A DNA stretch of 64,000 nucleotides from an uncultured Vampirovibrio sp. (GCA_910577395.1 CAJTLG010000005.1:1-64000), one strand, 5' to 3'; counted from the first letter of the stretch, positions 54,008 through 61,819 are shown. Numbers and translations: made by a program. The notes: a model not told the origin generated them from the letters alone.

Positions 54008-55369
54008 ATGGTAACGGAGCTTGAAACAAGCAAAAAAATAACCAAAAAACTCCCCCCGCATAATTTAGAGGCAGAGGAGGCAGTTCTTGGTGCCATTTTA
54101 ATAAATTCGGGCGATGTTTTAAACAGGGTGGTTGAAATACTTTCTCCCGATAATTTCTACAACCCTAAGAATAAACTGATTTATGAGGCAATGTTTACTC
54201 TATACAATCAGAATAAACCCGTAGATACGCTTTCTGTCGGGGAATATTTCAGTGCTAAAAATCAGTTGGACAATATAGGCGGCAGAGAATATTTAAACGA
54301 TTTAATGCTTGATACCACATTAACATCAAATGTTGAATACTATGCAAATATTATCCGGGAAAATGCCACCAAAAGACAACTGATAACCGCAGGCAGTACA
54401 ATAATCGAAGAGGCTTTTAAGAACCCTGAATCAAAAATATCACTTGAGGCTGCGGAAAAATTAATATTTGAAATAGCGCAGCAAAAAAATTCCCAGCAAA
54501 TGGAAGCACTCAGCAGTCTTTTATACGAAACAATGGAACAGCTTGAGTACAGATGTTCAAACAAGGGGTCGTATACGGGTGTGCCAAGCGGATTTTACGA
54601 ACTTGACGCGCTTACTGCAGGGTTTCAAAAATCAGATTTACTTATCCTTGCGGCACGTCCTTCAATGGGAAAAACTGCTTTCGCGCTTAATATTGCACAA
54701 AATGTTGCAATAAGGTCAAAGGTGCCTGTTGCAATATTTTCACTTGAAATGTCAAAAATTCAGCTAACACAAAGGGTGCTCTGTGCGGAGGCTGAAATTG
54801 ATGCCCAAAGGGCAAGAACAGGCGAATTACAGCCTGCCGAATGGCAGAAAATATCAGCAATTCTTAATGATTTACATCTTGCACCGCTTTTAATTGATGA
54901 TACGGCGGGGGTGAGTGTTTCTGATATTCGTGCAAAATGCCGCAGATTAAAAATGAATTATCCTGATTTAGGGCTCATTGTAATAGATTATCTTCAATTA
55001 ATTGAGGATAGAAGTTCACAGGATAGGACGCAACAGATTTCATCAATATCAAGAGGGTTGAAATCTCTTGCAAGAGAATTAAATGTACCGATTATTGCGC
55101 TATCCCAGCTTTCACGTAAGGTAGAGGACAGGGGGGATAAAAAACCTATGCTTTCAGACCTTCGTGAATCAGGTGCAATTGAGCAGGATGCCGATGTTGT
55201 TATGTTTATATACAGGGAAGAATACTACGATAAAGAAAATCCGGAAGTTAAAAACAAAGCAAAAATTATTATTGCAAAACAAAGAAACGGCCCGACGGGG
55301 GAGTTTGACCTATTATTCCAAGGGTCTACAACAAGGTTTAAAAATCCGATAAAAAGACAGGAAGATTAA
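54008..55369 (+). CDS. dnaB: Replicative DNA helicase
   Basis: A 453-residue DnaB. The N-terminal domain starts 'KLPPHNLEAEEAVLGAILI'. The RecA-like domain has Walker A 'AARPSMGKTAFALN', 'VAIFSLEMSKIQL', Walker B 'LIVIDYLQLI' and 'SDLRESGAIEQDADVVMFIYR'. It unwinds DNA at the fork. ATG 54008 is preferred; a GTG at 53996 would add four residues but lies only two bases from the AAGG. It starts 27 bases after nrdJ, consistent with co-transcription. No intein. Confidence 0.95.
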   Translation: MVTELETSKKITKKLPPHNLEAEEAVLGAILINSGDVLNRVVEILSPDNFYNPKNKLIYEAMFTLYNQNKPVDTLSVGEYFSAKNQLDNIGGREYLNDLMLDTTLTSNVEYYANIIRENATKRQLITAGSTIIEEAFKNPESKISLEAAEKLIFEIAQQKNSQQMEALSSLLYETMEQLEYRCSNKGSYTGVPSGFYELDALTAGFQKSDLLILAARPSMGKTAFALNIAQNVAIRSKVPVAIFSLEMSKIQLTQRVLCAEAEIDAQRARTGELQPAEWQKISAILNDLHLAPLLIDDTAGVSVSDIRAKCRRLKMNYPDLGLIVIDYLQLIEDRSSQDRTQQISSISRGLKSLARELNVPIIALSQLSRKVEDRGDKKPMLSDLRESGAIEQDADVVMFIYREEYYDKENPEVKNKAKIIIAKQRNGPTGEFDLLFQGSTTRFKNPIKRQED

Positions 55370-55381
55370 GGAGAAGATATT

Positions 55382-55474
55382 ATGATGACTTATATAACCG
55401 CTGCAATTATAGGTGCGCTTGCAGGTGCTGTTATAGGCGGAATTTATCAGGTTATTAAAAATAAAAAGAAATAA
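55382..55474 (+). CDS. Very small membrane protein (30 residues)
   Basis: ATG 55382 lies 8 bases after AAGGAG, directly behind dnaB. The peptide MMTYITAAIIGALAGAVIGG...KNKKK is a single Gly/Ala-zipper membrane helix with a positively charged end, so it should insert with the C-terminus inside. A hairpin follows. Function unknown; the strong SD argues that it is translated. Confidence 0.5.
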   Translation: MMTYITAAIIGALAGAVIGGIYQVIKNKKK

Positions 55475-55480
55475 GTTAAA

Positions 55481-55497
55481 GGGGCTTATTAAGCCCC
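55481..55497 (+). terminator. Hairpin, possible terminator
   Basis: GGGGCTTA (55481-55488) pairs with TAAGCCCC (55490-55497). There is no proper T-run, so efficiency is uncertain. It lies between the small membrane protein and a convergent small gene. Confidence 0.4.
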
Positions 55498-55517
55498 CCT
55501 AAATTTATGATACCCTT

Positions 55518-55676
55518 CTATAATGTTCTTTTACATTTGTACCGTCTTCTCTTGCATGCTGCATAAGACTTATCGTCTTCATTATATTCAAACCCGTATT
55601 TCTTCTGATAATACATAGTTTTGTTAAACATTTCATCATTAAAATCTTTAAATGGGTTAAATTTTCTTGCACGCAT
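55518..55676 (-). CDS. Small basic hypothetical protein (52 residues)
   Basis: ATG 55676 is preceded by AAAGGAAG at good spacing. The peptide begins MRARKFNPFKDF, contains many Tyr/Phe and ends with CKRRRYKCKRTL, so it is strongly basic at the C-terminus and could bind nucleic acid. It is divergent from the membrane-protein gene at 55712. No family recognised. Confidence 0.5.
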   Translation of the reverse strand: MRARKFNPFKDFNDEMFNKTMYYQKKYGFEYNEDDKSYAACKRRRYKCKRTL

Positions 55677-55698
55677 TTTCACTTCCTTTCTTTAGTAA

Positions 55699-55711
55699 TA
55701 TAATTTGACCT
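55699..55711 (+). promoter_or_regulatory. -10 box of a predicted leaderless promoter
   Basis: TATAAT at 55699-55704, seven bases, then ATG 55712. No Shine-Dalgarno sequence. Confidence 0.55.
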
Positions 55712-55969
55712 ATGAAACTAAACAGTTTGATTAAATATAATTCTTTAAAATTGCTGAGTTTATTTGGTTATATATTTATAACAATGTTGTTTTTTCTAAG
55801 ATTTGAAACTGTTAGATTATATAGCAGTGCAAATAATGTTGACCCTGAAATTGCCGAATTTGTTCTTGAAATGTTTTTTGCAATAGTTTGTTTTGTTGGT
55901 ACTACAGCAGTATTGATAATTGTTTTTTTGAATTTTTATACAAAAAATACAAACCAAAGGACACAATAA
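55712..55969 (+). CDS. Small membrane protein, zero frame
   Basis: An 85-residue protein with two predicted membrane helices: about residues 13-30 ('LLSLFGYIFITMLFFL') and 50-75 ('MFFAIVCFVGTTAVLIIVFLNF'). It ends at TAA 55969 soon after a short polar tail. A further membrane-protein-like segment continues in the -1 frame to 56133, so this may be the first half of a longer protein. Function unknown. Confidence 0.55.
   Translation: MKLNSLIKYNSLKLLSLFGYIFITMLFFLRFETVRLYSSANNVDPEIAEFVLEMFFAIVCFVGTTAVLIIVFLNFYTKNTNQRTQ
55942..55948 (+). other. Slippery heptamer A_AAA_AAT
   Basis: In the zero frame the codons read ACA AAA AAT, so A_AAA_AAT lies in the exact X_XXY_YYZ register for -1 slippage. 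Slipping would join the 85-residue protein to the downstream -1 frame. No downstream pseudoknot was identified. Confidence 0.35.
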
Positions 55970-56133
55970 CTAAAAATTACCCGAAATTTTGGATTATCAT
56001 ATTTTGGATAGGAACAGCCCTTGGTTTAATTCCCATCCTTATTTGTTGTTATTCTATAATTAGTACATTCTATGAAGAAATACAGATTTATTTAAGTAAT
56101 TTTGATATACGGTATTTACTTCCGCCAAAGTAG
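55948..56133 (+). pseudogene. -1 frame continuation of the membrane protein (frameshifted)
   Basis: About 61 residues ending at TAG 56133, with no good start codon or SD of its own. It contains a Lys-rich start, two hydrophobic helices ('FWIIIFWIGTALGLIPILICCYSII') and a polar end, which would complete a four-helix protein of about 140 residues. Either the gene is broken by a one-base change or it is read by programmed frameshifting at 55942-55948. The 56134-56223 spacer holds nothing recognisable. Confidence 0.45.
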
Positions 56134-56223
56134 TGCAGTACCCTTATTTTAACACCCTTTTCAACCAATCATTATTATCTTAATTATTTTTTACAATTAT
56201 TGTCGTTGCTATCCATAAATATA

Positions 56224-56649
56224 TTACATATACAATTCTTCAATTTTAGCCTTCAATTCCGGGGATTTTGCACATAAATCCTGTATAAAAACAGAAAATT
56301 TTGTCATTCTGCTAAACATTTCTTCAGACATTATATGCTCCATTTTGCAGGCATTTTCAATAGCCTCATCTTTAGACAATTTTAAAATGTTTTCTAAAAA
56401 TTCGCTCATAACGGCATGTTTTTCAATAATTTCAGCTGCAAGCCTCTCCCCGGTAGGTGTTAAAGTAATAGCACAATAAGGTTCATAATTAATCAGCCCT
56501 TTTTCTTTCAGGCTGATAAGGGCACCCGTAACAGAGGCCTTTTTAACGTTCAGGATATTTGAAATATCCGTCACTTTTGCCTCGCCCTTTTTTAAAATTT
56601 CATTGTATATTGCCTCTAAATAATCTTCCAAACTCTCAGAAAGTTTCAT
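56224..56649 (-). CDS. DtxR/MntR-family metal-dependent repressor
   Basis: A 141-residue regulator. The winged helix-turn-helix is 'AKVTDISNILNVKKASVTGALISLKEKGLI' (about 24-54), and the dimerisation/metal-binding part contains 'HAVMSEFLENIL' and 'ACKMEHIMSEEM'. It lacks the C-terminal FeoA/SH3 domain, as in MntR. It should sense Mn or Fe. No metal transporter lies beside it. AGGG is close to the ATG. Confidence 0.88.
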   Translation of the reverse strand: MKLSESLEDYLEAIYNEILKKGEAKVTDISNILNVKKASVTGALISLKEKGLINYEPYCAITLTPTGERLAAEIIEKHAVMSEFLENILKLSKDEAIENACKMEHIMSEEMFSRMTKFSVFIQDLCAKSPELKAKIEELYM

Positions 56650-56676
56650 AAACCCTGCCCTATTCCAATTATAATC

Positions 56677-57435
56677 TTAATTTTCGTTCATCTTAATTGT
56701 GCCTTTTACGTTTTTATCTATATTTAGGCTTTCAAACAAGCTGTCTAAAAGCTGATAAGGTGTATTTGCGGTGTAAAATTTGCCCCTTGTTGCAACGGCG
56801 GCGCATCGTAACTGGTCATTTGCCTCTAAATCATCAATATCAAATGCTATAACATCAATTGAAATGTCATCTCTTTGTTTCATAAGTTCAATTGCATATG
56901 TACAGGGGCTTTCATCACAGTTTTCACCGCCGTCAGTTAAAAGGACAATATGTTTTTTCCCTGTTACTCCTGCAAAATCCACATTTGCTGCCTGCTTTAA
57001 AGAATAAGTTATGGGTGTCCACCCGACAGCCTGTGTAGCGTATAGTGCTCCAAGAATTTTATCTGCATTTCTTGTGCCAAAAGGTACGGCCATTTTTGAT
57101 GCCATACATCCTTGCAAATAGGTAAAGCCTGTTTTATATCCGTATACCCGAAGGCCGGTTTTTACGCTGTCAGGTATTTTTGGAAGCAGCACGGTAAGAG
57201 TTTCAAGGGCTATTTGCAGCTTTGTTTTATTCCCCATTTTTTCATTCATTGAATTTGAAAAATCCATAATAAATAAAACATAAGAGCCGTTTTCAAACTG
57301 CGGATTTTCAGTTTTTAATTTTTGAAAAGTCTCAGGGGTATAAACACTGTAATCGAAGTTTTGTTTTGCATTGCCTGTATTGAAGGCACCGAATATTAAT
57401 ATAGCAAAAAGAATTATTATTTTAAGATTTTTCAT
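56677..57435 (-). CDS. Secreted von Willebrand factor A domain protein
   Basis: A 252-residue protein with a signal peptide (residues 1-23). One VWA domain occupies most of it: the MIDAS motif is DFSNS near residue 58, followed by 'ALETLTVLLPKIPDSVKTGLRVYGY', 'GWTPITYSLKQA' (MIDAS Thr) and 'IVLLTDGGENCDE' (MIDAS Asp). It is similar to Ca-activated chloride-channel-like VWA proteins. It is probably periplasmic or surface located. It follows a predicted leaderless promoter and precedes the MntR-like gene by 27 bases. Confidence 0.85.
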   Translation of the reverse strand: MKNLKIIILFAILIFGAFNTGNAKQNFDYSVYTPETFQKLKTENPQFENGSYVLFIMDFSNSMNEKMGNKTKLQIALETLTVLLPKIPDSVKTGLRVYGYKTGFTYLQGCMASKMAVPFGTRNADKILGALYATQAVGWTPITYSLKQAANVDFAGVTGKKHIVLLTDGGENCDESPCTYAIELMKQRDDISIDVIAFDIDDLEANDQLRCAAVATRGKFYTANTPYQLLDSLFESLNIDKNVKGTIKMNEN

Positions 57436-57448
57436 AAAACATATTTTA
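57436..57448 (-). promoter_or_regulatory. -10 box of a predicted leaderless promoter
   Basis: On the minus strand TAAAAT (57448-57443) is followed by seven bases and ATG 57435. No Shine-Dalgarno sequence. Confidence 0.5.
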
Positions 57449-57489
57449 CTATAATTAGCTTTTTTATAAAACTGATAACCCTGCTGATT

Positions 57490-58551
57490 TTAAAAGGGCA
57501 ATTTCTTTCTTATCAACTTTAACAATTCACCGGTATATACAGTCAAAATTATTCCCGCTACAAAATAAAAATAGGTTGTTTTAAGCGGAAAATAAAACCA
57601 GTAAATATCAGCACCGTTTTTAATGTCAAAAGGAATACCCTTAATGAAAAGCATTGTATAAGTGATGATGTTAAAGACAAGCAAATGATTTGCCATTATA
57701 TGATAGCTGTTTTGTCCTATTTTTTTAATAAAAGAGATGTCTTTAACTCTTTCATACAAAATATCCACAATGAAAAGACACATCCAAATGCCTGTAAGGC
57801 TTGTTAAAATGGGTACAATAGGGTTATTATACTGTCCCCATACAAGCAGGAAATGAAGCCCCACGCCGTCCATTGGTGTGAAATCTTTGTTTGTAAGCCA
57901 CAAAATTGATTGCAAGATAACGATTGCAAAAAAGATTTTAGGGCTAAAAAGCCTTTCTTTTATTGGGGTTTCAGCAATTTTTGTTTTATACATATATCCT
58001 AAATGTACAAAAAATAATGAAAAAGCACTTCTTAAAAGCCATAATATGTGAATATCAGAAGCATAAGACTGCAATTGGATTGCAGCCAGTGCAAAAATAA
58101 GATAGATAAACAATTTTATGGTATCTGAGATTTTAATACAGGAAAATACTTTGTAAATAACAAGTGTTATAAATAAAGAAGGCACAAACCAAAGGGGTGA
58201 AATTAAATCCAGTTGATGCCCCGTTAGAAAAGGCATTAAAAGCTCATTTTTAAATGTGATTGGCATGCCCCAGAATTTTCCGATTACAGGGACTGCTACT
58301 GCAGTTAAACCAAGATAAAAAGCCGCATATAAAAAATACGGTAAAAGCAGGCTTTTAGAACGCCTTTTTAAATATTCAAAAAAACCGTATTTGTTGTTAA
58401 ATAATATCCCTGCTATGAAGAAAAATACCATAACCTGAAAAGAATACGGTGGAAACATTGGTATCAAGGAAAATTCAAGGTGGCCGGATACCACAACAAG
58501 GATAGCAAGAGCCTTTAAAAGGTTTATTTTATCGCTAAAAATTTTATCCAT
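57490..58551 (-). CDS. Membrane acyltransferase, family 3
   Basis: A 353-residue protein with about ten membrane helices and the acyltransferase-3 pattern: 'LLKALAILVVVSGHLEF' near the N-terminus (catalytic His at about 24), 'FFFIAGILFNNKYGFFEYLKRRSKSLLLPYFLY' (read in parts) and 'PLWFVPSLFITLVIY'. Such enzymes O-acylate cell-surface sugars. It overlaps the soluble acetyltransferase gene by 8 bases, suggesting joint action on a glycan. Confidence 0.85.
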   Translation of the reverse strand: MDKIFSDKINLLKALAILVVVSGHLEFSLIPMFPPYSFQVMVFFFIAGILFNNKYGFFEYLKRRSKSLLLPYFLYAAFYLGLTAVAVPVIGKFWGMPITFKNELLMPFLTGHQLDLISPLWFVPSLFITLVIYKVFSCIKISDTIKLFIYLIFALAAIQLQSYASDIHILWLLRSAFSLFFVHLGYMYKTKIAETPIKERLFSPKIFFAIVILQSILWLTNKDFTPMDGVGLHFLLVWGQYNNPIVPILTSLTGIWMCLFIVDILYERVKDISFIKKIGQNSYHIMANHLLVFNIITYTMLFIKGIPFDIKNGADIYWFYFPLKTTYFYFVAGIILTVYTGELLKLIRKKLPF

Positions 58552-59104
58552 TATTTATTTCCTTAATGACTCTAGCGGGATTACCTGCAACCACAGTATT
58601 TGCTGGGACATCTTTTGTTACAACACTGCCTGCACCGATTACGGCACCGTTTCCTATAGTCACCCCTCCAAGCACAGTGACACTACCTCCAAACCACACG
58701 TTGTTACCAACCTTTATGGGTTTAGCATATTCAAGCCAAGCGTTTCTTGTTTTTATATCAAGAGGGTGGCTTGGCGGATAGAAGGCGCAATTTGGCCCTA
58801 TAAATACATTATCTCCAAATTCAACCTTGTTTGTATCTAAAATTACAAGACCATGGTTAGAATAAAAATTTTCCCCGATTGTTATATTATACCCGTAATC
58901 GCACCAAAACAGCGGTTCTATTTGAAAATTTTCTTTTGTGCCGCCAAGGATTTTCCTCATAATTTCTTTTCTTTGTTCAAAATCATCATAGGGCAAATTG
59001 TTATACTTTTGACATAAATTTTTGCATTTTGCTCTATCCTTAAAAAGCCCTTCATCTGTCGCATCATAAAGTGCACCGCTTAGCATTTTTTCTTTTTCAC
59101 TCAT
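58544..59104 (-). CDS. Hexapeptide-repeat sugar O-acetyltransferase (Maa/LacA-like)
   Basis: A 186-residue left-handed beta-helix acetyltransferase close to maltose/galactoside O-acetyltransferases. It begins MSEKEKMLSGALY and shows 'GYNITIGENFYSNHGLVILD', 'VFIGPNCAFYPPSHPL' (catalytic His) and 'GNGAVIGAGSVVTKDVPANTVVAGNPARVI'. ATG 59104 follows AAGGA; the longer frame to 59158 lacks an SD. It forms an operon with the membrane acyltransferase. Confidence 0.92.
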   Translation of the reverse strand: MSEKEKMLSGALYDATDEGLFKDRAKCKNLCQKYNNLPYDDFEQRKEIMRKILGGTKENFQIEPLFWCDYGYNITIGENFYSNHGLVILDTNKVEFGDNVFIGPNCAFYPPSHPLDIKTRNAWLEYAKPIKVGNNVWFGGSVTVLGGVTIGNGAVIGAGSVVTKDVPANTVVAGNPARVIKEINNG

Positions 59105-59182
59105 AATTATTCCTTGAACACAAATCTTGAACAGATTATACCAATATATTATAATCATTACAATAAAATAAGGGGGGTTAAA

Positions 59183-59812
59183 ATGGAAATATTTAAATGT
59201 ATTGATACAAGAAAAACGGTTAGAAAATATGGTAATTATGTGCCGACAGATGATGAAATTAAAAGAATATTAGAATCTGCCCGCCTTGCACCCAGTGCTA
59301 TGAATACACAAAACTGGAAATTCATAGCGGTATATAATAATGATATTAAAAAACAAATGGCAGGGGCAATTTTAGACAAATACAATGAAATTGTAAGTAA
59401 GATTGATGCTGAAACTACCGAACAAGTTTTAAGATACAGGGCTCATTCAACATTTTTTGAACAGGCACCTGTTGTGATTATATGTATTGAACAAAATGCA
59501 TCTGCTTTTATGGGCGGCGTGCTTGAGAAAGCAGGATATGATAAAGATACAATATCAAAAATGAGGCCCGATTCTTATCTTTTAAGCATGGGCGGTGCGA
59601 TTGAAAATATGATACTTTCTGCAGAGGCTCTTGGTTTTGGCACATGCTGGATGGTAGCACCTGTGCTTGCACATGATGAGATGAAAAAAATCCTTAATCT
59701 TAAAGATGATGAAAAAATTGTTACACTTTTGACGGTAGGAAAACCCTATGCGGAAAACCCAAATCGTATGCCAAAAAAATCTTTGGATGAAATTACGGAA
59801 ATTATTAAATAA
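59183..59812 (+). CDS. Nitroreductase-family flavoprotein
   Basis: A 209-residue FMN-dependent protein of the nitroreductase family. Phosphate-binding 'DTRKTVRKYGNY' is at about residues 8-19, 'LAPSAMNTQNWKFIAV' follows, and 'GAIENMILSAEALGFGTCWM' with 'LTVGKPYAENPNRMPKKSLDEI' lies in the C-terminal half. ATG 59183 follows a strong AAGGGGGG; an open frame reaches 59114 without an SD. It precedes rubredoxin by about 90 bases, fitting anaerobic electron transfer. Substrate unknown. Confidence 0.9.
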   Translation: MEIFKCIDTRKTVRKYGNYVPTDDEIKRILESARLAPSAMNTQNWKFIAVYNNDIKKQMAGAILDKYNEIVSKIDAETTEQVLRYRAHSTFFEQAPVVIICIEQNASAFMGGVLEKAGYDKDTISKMRPDSYLLSMGGAIENMILSAEALGFGTCWMVAPVLAHDEMKKILNLKDDEKIVTLLTVGKPYAENPNRMPKKSLDEITEIIK

Positions 59813-59900
59813 TATACCTTTACAGGTTTAGCACATTTGGGGATAATGAAAACCTGCCCTTTATTTTATGTTTTTAATGTAGAATAAAGGAGGAAATATA

Positions 59901-60062
59901 ATGGAAAAATATGTATGTTTGCTTTGCGGTTATGTTTATGACCCGAGCGAAGGGGATAGTGCGGATAACATAGCCCCGGATACACCGTTTGATAAACTGC
60001 CCGAAACCTGGAAATGCCCTGTATGCAGAGCGGGCAAAGACCAATTTGTAAAAAAGGACTAG
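59901..60062 (+). CDS. Rubredoxin
   Basis: A 53-residue rubredoxin with two CxxC iron-binding loops: [10 protein letters not shown] (Cys 6 and 9) and [11 protein letters not shown] (Cys 39 and 42). 'LPETWKCP' is the typical aromatic motif. GGAGG lies about 8 bases before ATG. It carries single electrons in anaerobes; the partner may be the neighbouring nitroreductase-type flavoprotein, but this is inferred from position only. Confidence 0.95.
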   Translation: MEKYVCLLCGYVYDPSEGDSADNIAPDTPFDKLPETWKCPVCRAGKDQFVKKD

Positions 60063-60065
60063 AGT

Positions 60066-60090
60066 AAAATGCGGCATGCCCGCATTTTTT
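60066..60090 (+). terminator. Intrinsic terminator
   Basis: 9-bp stem AAAATGCGG (60066-60074) and CCGCATTTT (60080-60088) with a 5-base loop and T residues, just after rubredoxin. Confidence 0.8.
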
Positions 60091-60110
60091 AAAAAAGAAG
60101 AGAATAGCAA

Positions 60111-61364
60111 ATGGAAGAAAATTTAAAACGTGAAAAAGCGCGCCAAATTGTAAATGAGGCGCAAAAGCAGATAGAGCCTTTATTTAAAACAATTGATGAG
60201 ATTGCGGAATATAATCAGGAAAAAGTTTTAAAGGCTTTTCAAAAAAACAAAATAGGCGAAGAGCATTTCTATACGGTAACAGGCTACGGGCATGATGATT
60301 TAGGCAGAGAGGCCCTTGATAAAGTTTTTGCGGATGTTTTTAATGCGGAGGCTGCTATTGTGCGCCCGCATTTTGTATCAGGTACGCACACCATTGCCTG
60401 CGCGCTTTTTGGGGTGCTTCGTCCTGGGGATGCACTGTTATCAATAGCGGGGGCACCATATGATACCTTAGATGAGATTATAGGAAAAAATGAAAACCAC
60501 GAATTCTATAACTGTTCTCTAAAGGCTATGGGTGTAGATTATGATGAAGTGCCGCTTGTAAACGATTTAGACGTTGATTTTGATGCTATTCCAAAATACA
60601 TTAAACCAAACACTAAAATGGTTACAATTCAGCGTTCAAGAGGGTATAGCCTGAGAAATTCTTTAACAGTTAATGATATAGAACGCATTATAAAGATTGT
60701 AAAAGGCGTAAATCCTGATATTGTGTGTTTTGTAGATAATTGTTACGGGGAATTTACCCAAAAACTTGAACCAACAGATGTCGGGGCAGATATAATAGCG
60801 GGCAGCCTTATTAAAAACCCCGGGGGTGGCATAGTGGAGGCGGGCGGGTACCTTGCAGGGAAAAAGGATTTAATTGAAATGTGCGCAAGGCGGTTGACGG
60901 CTCCCGGTATCGGGACAGAAGGCGGGGCGATGTTTAATCAGACACGTGTAATGCTGCAAGGGTTTTTTATGGCACCGGGTGTTGTATCTTATGCGCTTAA
61001 AGGGGCAATACTTGCCGCTAAAGTGTTTGAAAATGCGGGGTTTAAGACTCATCCCTCATCTGATTGCACAAGGTGTGATTTAATCCAAACCATAAAATTT
61101 GAAGAACAAAAGGCACAGGAGGCATTTTGTCGTGTGGTGCAAAAATATTCACCGGTTGAAAGTTACCTTACCCCAATCCCAGACGGGGTGCCGGGGTATG
61201 AGGATAAGCTTATAATGGCAGGGGGCAGTTTTATAGAAGGTTCTACCATTGAATTATCCGCTGACGGGCCATGCCGCCCGCCGTATGCTGTTTATATGCA
61301 GGGGGGGTTAAGTTATTTTCACGTAAAACTTGCACTTATTGGGATAATGGAAGAGTTTGTGTAG
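60111..61364 (+). CDS. PLP-dependent methionine gamma-lyase-family protein (YnbB type)
   Basis: A 417-residue fold-type I PLP enzyme of the 'aluminium resistance' YnbB group. It has 'VTGYGHDDLGREALDKVFADVF', 'RPHFVSGTHTIACALFG', 'FVDNCYGEFTQKLEPTDVGADIIAGSLIKNPGGGI' (read in parts, PLP Lys in SLIKNPGG near residue 240) and a 'YGGTEGGAMFNQTR'-like region. The true substrate of this family is not settled. It starts at ATG 60111, 20 bases after the rubredoxin terminator, with AGAAGAG upstream. Confidence 0.9.
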   Translation: MEENLKREKARQIVNEAQKQIEPLFKTIDEIAEYNQEKVLKAFQKNKIGEEHFYTVTGYGHDDLGREALDKVFADVFNAEAAIVRPHFVSGTHTIACALFGVLRPGDALLSIAGAPYDTLDEIIGKNENHEFYNCSLKAMGVDYDEVPLVNDLDVDFDAIPKYIKPNTKMVTIQRSRGYSLRNSLTVNDIERIIKIVKGVNPDIVCFVDNCYGEFTQKLEPTDVGADIIAGSLIKNPGGGIVEAGGYLAGKKDLIEMCARRLTAPGIGTEGGAMFNQTRVMLQGFFMAPGVVSYALKGAILAAKVFENAGFKTHPSSDCTRCDLIQTIKFEEQKAQEAFCRVVQKYSPVESYLTPIPDGVPGYEDKLIMAGGSFIEGSTIELSADGPCRPPYAVYMQGGLSYFHVKLALIGIMEEFV

Positions 61365-61382
61365 GAAGCCGGTGACAATTTA

Positions 61383-61430
61383 TTACCGGTTCTCTATGAT
61401 TTTTTCTAAATCTTCATAATCGTTGCGCAT
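61383..61430 (-). CDS. Possible micro-ORF (15 residues)
   Basis: On the minus strand ATG 61430 is preceded by AAGGAG at 7-8 bases and by a TATAAT box (61456-61451) about 20 bases further upstream. It encodes MRNDYEDLEKIIENR and then stops. The combination of promoter, SD and start is complete, but a peptide this short can be chance. Its 3' end overlaps an ACCGGT-type hairpin. Confidence 0.3.
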   Translation of the reverse strand: MRNDYEDLEKIIENR

Positions 61431-61513
61431 TGATAATCTCCTTAATACCTATTATATGGATTTTATAAAATAAATATAATAAGTCTACATGAAGGAAGGT
61501 CATAAAACCCCTC

Positions 61514-61541
61514 TTGAAATTTGTTCAAATCAGTTTATAAT
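61514..61541 (+). promoter_or_regulatory. Promoter of a possible small RNA
   Basis: TTGAAA (61514-61519) and TATAAT (61536-61541) with a 16-base spacer. This is the best two-box promoter seen in the window. Transcription should start near 61548. Confidence 0.6.
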
Positions 61542-61547
61542 TAAAAT

Positions 61548-61642
61548 ATAAAGGGCGTGTGGGCTGCAACCTGCACATTAAAAGCCCTAGTGTTTTAATT
61601 TGAGCGTTACTATTATTAAAAAAATAAGTAGTAACGCTTTTT
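61548..61642 (+). ncRNA. Candidate small structured RNA or fliI leader
   Basis: About 95 bases between a good promoter and a perfect terminator with no plausible coding frame. The 5' half can fold: GGGCT (61561-61565) with AGCCC (61582-61586), or GTG..GG with CC..CAC in the segment 61556-61577. The match to any known RNA family was not recognised. It could be an independent sRNA or an attenuator ahead of fliI. Confidence 0.4.
61603..61642 (+). terminator. Strong intrinsic terminator
   Basis: Perfect 10-bp stem AGCGTTACTA (61603-61612) and TAGTAACGCT (61629-61638), extendable with TTATT/AATAA, followed by T residues. Confidence 0.85.
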
Positions 61643-61806
61643 CAGTTATAAACACCTGTTCTCACCCCCCTTCTAACTCAAGTTAACAACTGTGTTGTTT
61701 AGAGGAGCAGATGAGCTTTAGGGCTTACCCGGCTTTTATTTTTGCATACAAACATTAAACGTAAATCCCCCAAGCACAGGGATTTGCCCGGCAGAGGTAA
61801 AATCAT

Positions 61807-61819
61807 TATAATATCTATT
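61807..61819 (+). promoter_or_regulatory. -10 box of a predicted leaderless fliI promoter
   Basis: TATAAT at 61807-61812, seven bases, then ATG 61820. No Shine-Dalgarno sequence is placed before that ATG. Confidence 0.55.

Larger units (their letters stand above)
61365..61819. other. 455-base intergenic region before fliI
   Basis: The longest non-coding stretch of the window. It holds, in order, a CCGGT...ACCGG hairpin after the YnbB-type gene, the minus-strand micro-ORF at 61383-61430, a plus-strand promoter (61514-61541), a probable small RNA with a terminator (to 61642), a perfect 7-bp AAATCCC/GGGATTT hairpin (61763-61785) and the fliI -10 box. No tRNA or known riboswitch was recognised. 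Confidence 0.6.

Noticed and set aside
61548..61819. tmRNA, 6S RNA, SRP RNA, RNase P RNA or a tRNA before fliI
   Set aside because: None of the diagnostic sequences were seen (no tag-peptide frame, no GGTCAGG...GGAAGCAGC-like SRP core, no RNase P P4 motifs, no TTCRA T-loop with acceptor stem).
61742..61819. 26-residue N-terminal extension of FliI
   Set aside because: Its sequence is basic and unlike FliI, it covers the AAATCCC/GGGATTT hairpin and the TATAAT box, and ATG 61820 gives a normal family N-terminus.
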